In this document: piece by piece, positions 63,720 to 64,000 of the stretch | How the letters are laid out: every line of letters begins with the position of its first letter | How positions within the stretch are numbered: position 1 is the stretch's first letter | Assembly (NCBI RefSeq): GCF_010548275.1 | Contig: NZ_JAAGLT010000036.1 | Coordinates: forward strand, 31,156-95,155 | Direction: 5' to 3' | Source of the DNA: Streptomyces sp. SID12488 | Lineage (GTDB): Bacteria > Actinomycetota > Actinomycetes > Streptomycetales > Streptomycetaceae | Length of the DNA: 64,000 bases | Translations under genes and position numbers: made by a program | The notes under the pieces: generated by a model | Told to the model about the DNA's origin: nothing | The model's input: only the letters and a program-made list of their open reading frames with translations | The model's database searches: none

Positions 63720-63876
63720 CCGAGATCAGGGGTTCAGCCCCGGGAGGATGTCCATCATGGAGAGCATGGGGAAGAAGAAGCCTCGGCCTCGCCGTTCGTT
63801 CACGCCGGAGTTCAAGGCCGAGATCGTCGAGCTGTGCCGGCGTGGTGACCGCTCGGTCGGTCAGATCGCCAAGCTT
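63700..63876 (+). mobile_element. IS3-family element, left end and truncated orfA
   Basis: The left end starts near 63700 (TGATCCGTTTTGACGGACAT) and orfA begins at the ATG at 63757 with GGAGG upstream: RRSFTPEFKAEIVELCRRGD, RSVGQIAKL. The reading frame is cut after about 40 residues, where the IS30-like element starts, so this copy is not complete within the window. Confidence 0.78.
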
Positions 63877-63921
63877 AGATTCAACCGGTCAGAGCAACAG
63901 TGCTGGTTGAGGACGGTTTAC

Positions 63922-64000
63922 GTGGCGAGACTGGGTCGGCCGGGGATGTCGGACGAGATGAAGGCCGACTTGTGGCGGCGCTGGAGGGCCGGGGAGTCGA
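63922..64000 (+). CDS. IS30-like transposase, N-terminus only
   Basis: The first 26 codons of a transposase running off the right edge: a GTG start, ARLGRPGMSDEMKADLWRRW, then RAGES, the start of a helix-turn-helix typical of IS30-like enzymes. It has inserted in or replaced the rest of the IS3 element upstream. Confidence 0.68.
   Translation, partial: MARLGRPGMSDEMKADLWRRWRAGES

Overview
The window is a stretch of Streptomyces chromosome. The evidence is very high GC with third-position G/C, frequent GTG starts, many four-base gene overlaps, and a run of genes recognisable from the S. coelicolor SCO4143-SCO4195 region: polyphosphate kinase, mshD, cssRS/htrA, glnR, nur, ygfZ, dtd, rsiG and devA/devB. 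Recognition is by sequence and gene order from memory; no database search was run.

Layout. 0-8 kb: a minus-strand polyphosphate block (ppk, CHAD protein, Nudix hydrolase running off the left edge), a YtrA-type GntR/ABC transporter operon, and mshD. 8-18.8 kb: a secreted 5'-nucleotidase, a tiny Lys/Pro-rich peptide next to an ABC exporter, an orphan response regulator, a two-domain pectate lyase/pectinesterase with a divergent AraC regulator, and a WhiJ-type HTH/DUF397 pair. 18.8-24.7 kb: the secretion-stress system CssRS with an HtrA protease, a LacI regulator and GlnR. 25-38.8 kb: housekeeping genes, including sulfurtransferase/sseC behind a Cys-containing leader peptide, a three-gene operon of related membrane-anchored proteins, a nitrobindin-like protein, nur, ygfZ, dtd, the c-di-GMP-responsive anti-sigma gene rsiG, and an Eis-like acetyltransferase.

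39-45.7 kb is a developmental-regulator block: three GntR paralogues of the DevA subfamily, two similar ~60-residue membrane proteins on the opposite strand, the HAD phosphatase devB and a tandem-domain APH-like kinase. The two closest paralogues share a duplicated leaderless promoter and a palindromic operator-like site.

45.7-55 kb holds a TetR regulator next to a HelD/HelR-type RNA-polymerase helicase, a UvrA2-type ABC protein, an AraC/glyoxalase pair, and a close match to the rifampicin monooxygenase Rox. A rifamycin-associated-element-like inverted repeat lies upstream of rox.

56.4-64 kb is accessory DNA: a HEAT-repeat protein, several small acidic orphan proteins of immunity-like type (SUKH/SMI1-like, DUF1963/YwqG-like and others), a Nudix protein, an IS5-family transposase remnant, and an IS3-family end broken by an IS30-like element at the right edge. 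Three hairpin elements (21-nt stems, 13-nt loops, a shared 5' flank and partly covarying stems) are scattered from 54.5 to 61.2 kb. I regard these hairpins and the dev block as the best candidates for undescribed biology.
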